60,937 bases of DNA from an uncultured Bacteroidales bacterium. GTDB taxonomy: Bacteria > Bacteroidota > Bacteroidia > Bacteroidales > Bacteroidaceae. The notes beneath the pieces were generated by a model, which saw only the letters and a list, made by a program, of their open reading frames with translations, had not been told where the DNA came from and made no database searches. Positions 58,756 through 60,937 of the stretch are shown here, piece by piece; the first letter of the stretch is position 1, and every line of letters starts with the position of its first letter. The translations under genes and the position numbers were made by a program. The DNA lies in contig CADAZW010000006.1 in NCBI GenBank assembly GCA_902792555.1, forward strand, positions 1-60,937, in the 5' to 3' direction.

Positions 58756-58786
58756 CAAAATTACAACATTATTTAATATCCACCAA
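58756..58786 (-). promoter_or_regulatory. promoter of the OmpA-family gene
   Basis: On the minus strand: TTGG (58786-58783), 19-nt spacer, TAATTTTG (58763-58756). Both elements match the consensus. Leader of about 50 nt. Confidence 0.8.
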
Positions 58787-58977
58787 GTTTTGACCTTATT
58801 TTTATGCAAAACCATGCTGGTGGGGCGTGAAAAAGCCCACAAATGGCGAGTTAAGTGGTGCGCAGGCTCTGCATCCGTGAGGTGGTGTTTCCTTGCAGTG
58901 AACTATGAATGTTTTGCTTTGGACTAAAGGCATCTTGTTGCGAGCCAACGCTAAATTGCAGCCTACTCATATTTATA

Positions 58978-59402
58978 AATGCAGAGAGCGGCGTCTTTTG
59001 ATGCGTAAAGGCTTGATTTCTATGCGCAAAGGTCTGGTTTTTATGCGCGAGGAATTCATCTGAGTCCGAGCATGTTGAATTTTAATCGCGATTAAACGGA
59101 AATTAAATCGCGACTAAACGGAAATTAAATCGCGATTAAACGGAAATTAAATCGCGATTAAAATTCAGTTTCCTCGCGACTAAATTCAGGCTTCACGCGA
59201 CGAATTTCAGGCTCTACGCGACAAAATTCAGCGAACACGCGACTAAAATCTGTGAGCATGCGATAAAAGTCAGTTTTCGTGGGACGGGAATCCGCTCCTA
59301 CGGGGTAATGGTTTGTCTCTACGGGGTAAGGATTTGCCTCTGCGGGATAGGAATGTGCTCCTACGGGATAAGGATTTGCCTCTGCGGGATAGGGATGTGC
59401 CT
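58978..59402. repeat. about 20-unit array with 21-22 nt period (array 3)
   Basis: A CG-rich core (TGCG, TCGCG, ACGCG, then ACGGG/GCGGG) recurs at 58980, 59002, 59023, 59044, 59065, 59086, 59108, 59130, 59152, 59174, 59195, 59216, 59237, 59258, 59279, 59300, 59321, 59342, 59363 and 59384. The step is 21 nt except for five steps of 22. The sequence drifts along the array: GCGYAAAGG units, then AAATCGCGATTAAACGG (palindromic core), then TTCAGGCTYYACGCGAC, then CTCCTACGGGATAAGG. The period is kept although the sequence changes. It stands in a 904-nt spacer and has no coding character. Confidence 0.88.
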
Positions 59403-59552
59403 CTTTATATTGTGCGGCGGCTGCCTTGCGCCGGTAAATGCTGAGTGCAGGGTATGCAGAAATAATCCCTGAAAGTGCAGCTGTTTTGGCTTCTTTCCCC
59501 CTGTTTTAATCTTTTTTGGGGTGCATCGGGCGGCTATGTCGGCAGAAATGTG

Positions 59553-59560
59553 TATCTTTG
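59553..59560 (+). promoter_or_regulatory. -7 element of the acetyltransferase gene
   Basis: TATCTTTG, full TAnnTTTG match, 46 nt before the ATG and about 150 nt after array 3. No convincing -33 element. Confidence 0.5.
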
Positions 59561-59605
59561 TAATTAATTTATATAAATAGGTGTAAGCGTTGACCCTTAA
59601 AAGCC

Positions 59606-60739
59606 ATGATGACAACTGTACATAAAGTGACCACCTCTCGCGAACTGAAGAAGTTTGCGCGTTTCAACTATAAGCTCTACAAGGATAATCCCTACTCGGT
59701 GCCTGACCTCTACTCAGACATCCTCAAGACATTCAGCCGGGAGAAGAATCCCGCCTTTGAATTCTGTGAGGCTGAGTATTTCCTTGCCTATCAGGACGGC
59801 AAGATCGTTGGGCGTGTGGCGGCGATCATCAACCACAAGGCTAATGCCACGTGGGGCAAGAAGGTCGTGAGGTTCGGCTGGATAGACTTCATTGACGACC
59901 TCGATGTGAGCCGTGCCTTGCTCAAGGCCGTGGAGCAGTGGGGTGCCGACAAGGGCATGACTACCATGGAGGGCCCTCTGGGCTTTACCGACATGGATGC
60001 CGAGGGCATGCTGATAGAGGGCTTTGAGGAGCTCAGCACGATGGCGACTATCTACAACTACCCCTATTACCCCGAGCACATGGAGAAGCTGGGGCTGGGG
60101 AAGGCCATCGACTGGGTGGAGATGAAGCTTATGGTGCCCGAGAAGTTGCCCGAGCAGTATGAGAAGATTGCACGCATCGTGCAGCAGAGGCTCAATCTGC
60201 ATGTGCGTAAGCTGCGCAGCGTGAAGGAGATACGCCGCACGGGGGTGGGCTATAAGATCTTCGACCTGGTGAACGAGGCCTACAAGCCGCTGTTCGGCTA
60301 CTCTGAGATGACCAAGGGCCAGATTGACCGCTACATCAACGAATACCTCCCCATCCTCGACCTCAACATGGTCACCCTGGTGGAGGACGCCAACAATGAG
60401 CTCGTTGGCGTGGGCATATCGATGGCCTCGCTGTCGAGGGCCCTGCAGAAGGCCAAGGGCAGGCTGTGGCCTTTTGGCTGGTGGCACCTGCTGAAGGCGC
60501 TGTTCATCAAGAGGCCGCCCATACTCGACCTGCTGCTGATAGCTGTCAAGCCCGAATATCAGGGCAAGGGCGTCAACGCCATAATGTTTGCCGACCTTAT
60601 ACCTATCTATATCAAGTACGGCTTCGAGTGGGGCGAGACTAACCCCGAGCTGGAGGTTAACGACAAGATTCAGTCGCAGTGGCACTACCTGGACAATCGC
60701 ATCCACAAGCGTCGCCGCTGCTACACTAAGGAAATATAG
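59606..60739 (+). CDS. GNAT-like N-acetyltransferase (YghO-type)
   Basis: 377 residues. The C-terminal half (about 200-355) shows GNAT features, with VTLVEDANNELVGVGISMA and LLLIAVKPEYQGKGVNA (acetyl-CoA loop). The N-terminal half begins HKVTTSRELKKFARFNYKLY and has EYFLAYQDGKIVGRVAAIINH and a GPLGFTDMDAEGMLI motif that marks this family in Bacteroidota. The substrate is unknown. Start MMTT: the first or second ATG could be used. Confidence 0.8.
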   Translation: MMTTVHKVTTSRELKKFARFNYKLYKDNPYSVPDLYSDILKTFSREKNPAFEFCEAEYFLAYQDGKIVGRVAAIINHKANATWGKKVVRFGWIDFIDDLDVSRALLKAVEQWGADKGMTTMEGPLGFTDMDAEGMLIEGFEELSTMATIYNYPYYPEHMEKLGLGKAIDWVEMKLMVPEKLPEQYEKIARIVQQRLNLHVRKLRSVKEIRRTGVGYKIFDLVNEAYKPLFGYSEMTKGQIDRYINEYLPILDLNMVTLVEDANNELVGVGISMASLSRALQKAKGRLWPFGWWHLLKALFIKRPPILDLLLIAVKPEYQGKGVNAIMFADLIPIYIKYGFEWGETNPELEVNDKIQSQWHYLDNRIHKRRRCYTKEI

Positions 60740-60862
60740 TTCGGCGGAGCCGCATACTCCGATGGCTTCTGAGCGGCAAGGCCGCGATAACTGCTAATGG
60801 CCGATGATTGAATCGTACATAAATTGTATATTGTAAATTGTAAAAACCGTAAATAGAAAGTT
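60740..60862. other. spacer before the last gene
   Basis: Contains ATTGTATATTGTAAATTGTAAAA, split as AATTGTATATTG and TAAATTGTAAAA, of the low-complexity type seen throughout the window. No terminator or -7 element is seen. Confidence 0.5.
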
Positions 60863-60937
60863 GTGTCAGAGGATCTGAAGAAAAATAACTATGGCGACGA
60901 ATCGATAGTCCACCTTGAGGACATGGAGCACATCCGC
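60863..60937 (+). CDS. type IIA topoisomerase B subunit, N-terminus only (ParE or GyrB)
   Basis: 25 codons starting at GTG read SEDLKKNNYGDESIVHLED and then MEHIR, after which the window ends. Type IIA B subunits start this way, just before the RPGMYIG ATPase motif. The wording MEHIR resembles the topoisomerase IV/ParE-like form a little more than GyrB. A TAG lies three codons upstream in frame, so GTG is the only credible start. Confidence 0.7.
   Translation, partial: MSEDLKKNNYGDESIVHLEDMEHIR

Noticed and set aside
58978..59402. CRISPR array
   Set aside because: Repeat and spacer cannot be separated, the period is 21-22 nt, the sequence drifts gradually and no cas gene is near. The same holds for the other two arrays.

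Overview
This window looks like part of a Bacteroidota chromosome, order Bacteroidales and most likely a Prevotella-type gut or rumen organism. The reasons are direct: promoters follow the Bacteroidetes pattern (TTGG/TTTG, about 19-21 nt, TAnnTTTG) with little Shine-Dalgarno signal; there is a porD-type gene; several large secreted proteins end in type IX secretion-like tails; and there is a fimbrillin-like lipoprotein, a pair of DUF3127 proteins, and abundant short low-complexity repeats between genes. The species cannot be named from the sequence alone.

Layout. 1-2142: a YidE/YbjL-type transporter. 2241-15550: tRNA-Tyr/Gly/Thr, tuf, tRNA-Trp, secE, nusG, rplKAJL and rpoBC, with internal hairpins as probable attenuators. 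The tuf gene carries a perfect 21-bp in-frame tandem duplication. 15550-20139: a repeat array, then mutS and a flavodiiron protein. 20338-24052: two cell-surface proteins, a secreted tyrosine-phosphatase-like protein and a fimbrillin-like/FISUMP lipoprotein. 24162-25847: a SulP permease on the minus strand. 26122-35440: two giant tandem papain-like proteases with LamG and PKD domains (minus). 35441-36379: a large repeat-filled spacer, then a secreted six-hairpin-type glycosidase (plus).

38647-42209 is an AT-rich module: two paralogous lipoproteins, a 22-residue peptide gene and a divergent PAS-like/LuxR regulator. Two identical 12-bp palindromes lie at the same spacing from two minus-strand promoters. 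42219-50808 is a minus-strand run, dnaN-dnaQ-like-coaBC-porD-recN-degenerate protease/TPR-dusB. It is followed by a divergent DUF3127 pair, then MetY, an SDR threonine dehydrogenase and a lipid A/LPS cluster (GT9, LpxL-like acyltransferase, EEP hydrolase), then an OmpA-family protein. The window ends with a long repeat array, a GNAT-like acetyltransferase and the first 25 codons of a type IIA topoisomerase B subunit.

The most unusual signals are: (1) three intergenic arrays with a strict 21-22 nt period and a shared CGCG-type core, each placed upstream of a plus-strand promoter; (2) the peptide/LuxR/lipoprotein module with matched operators; (3) the 7-residue duplication in EF-Tu.
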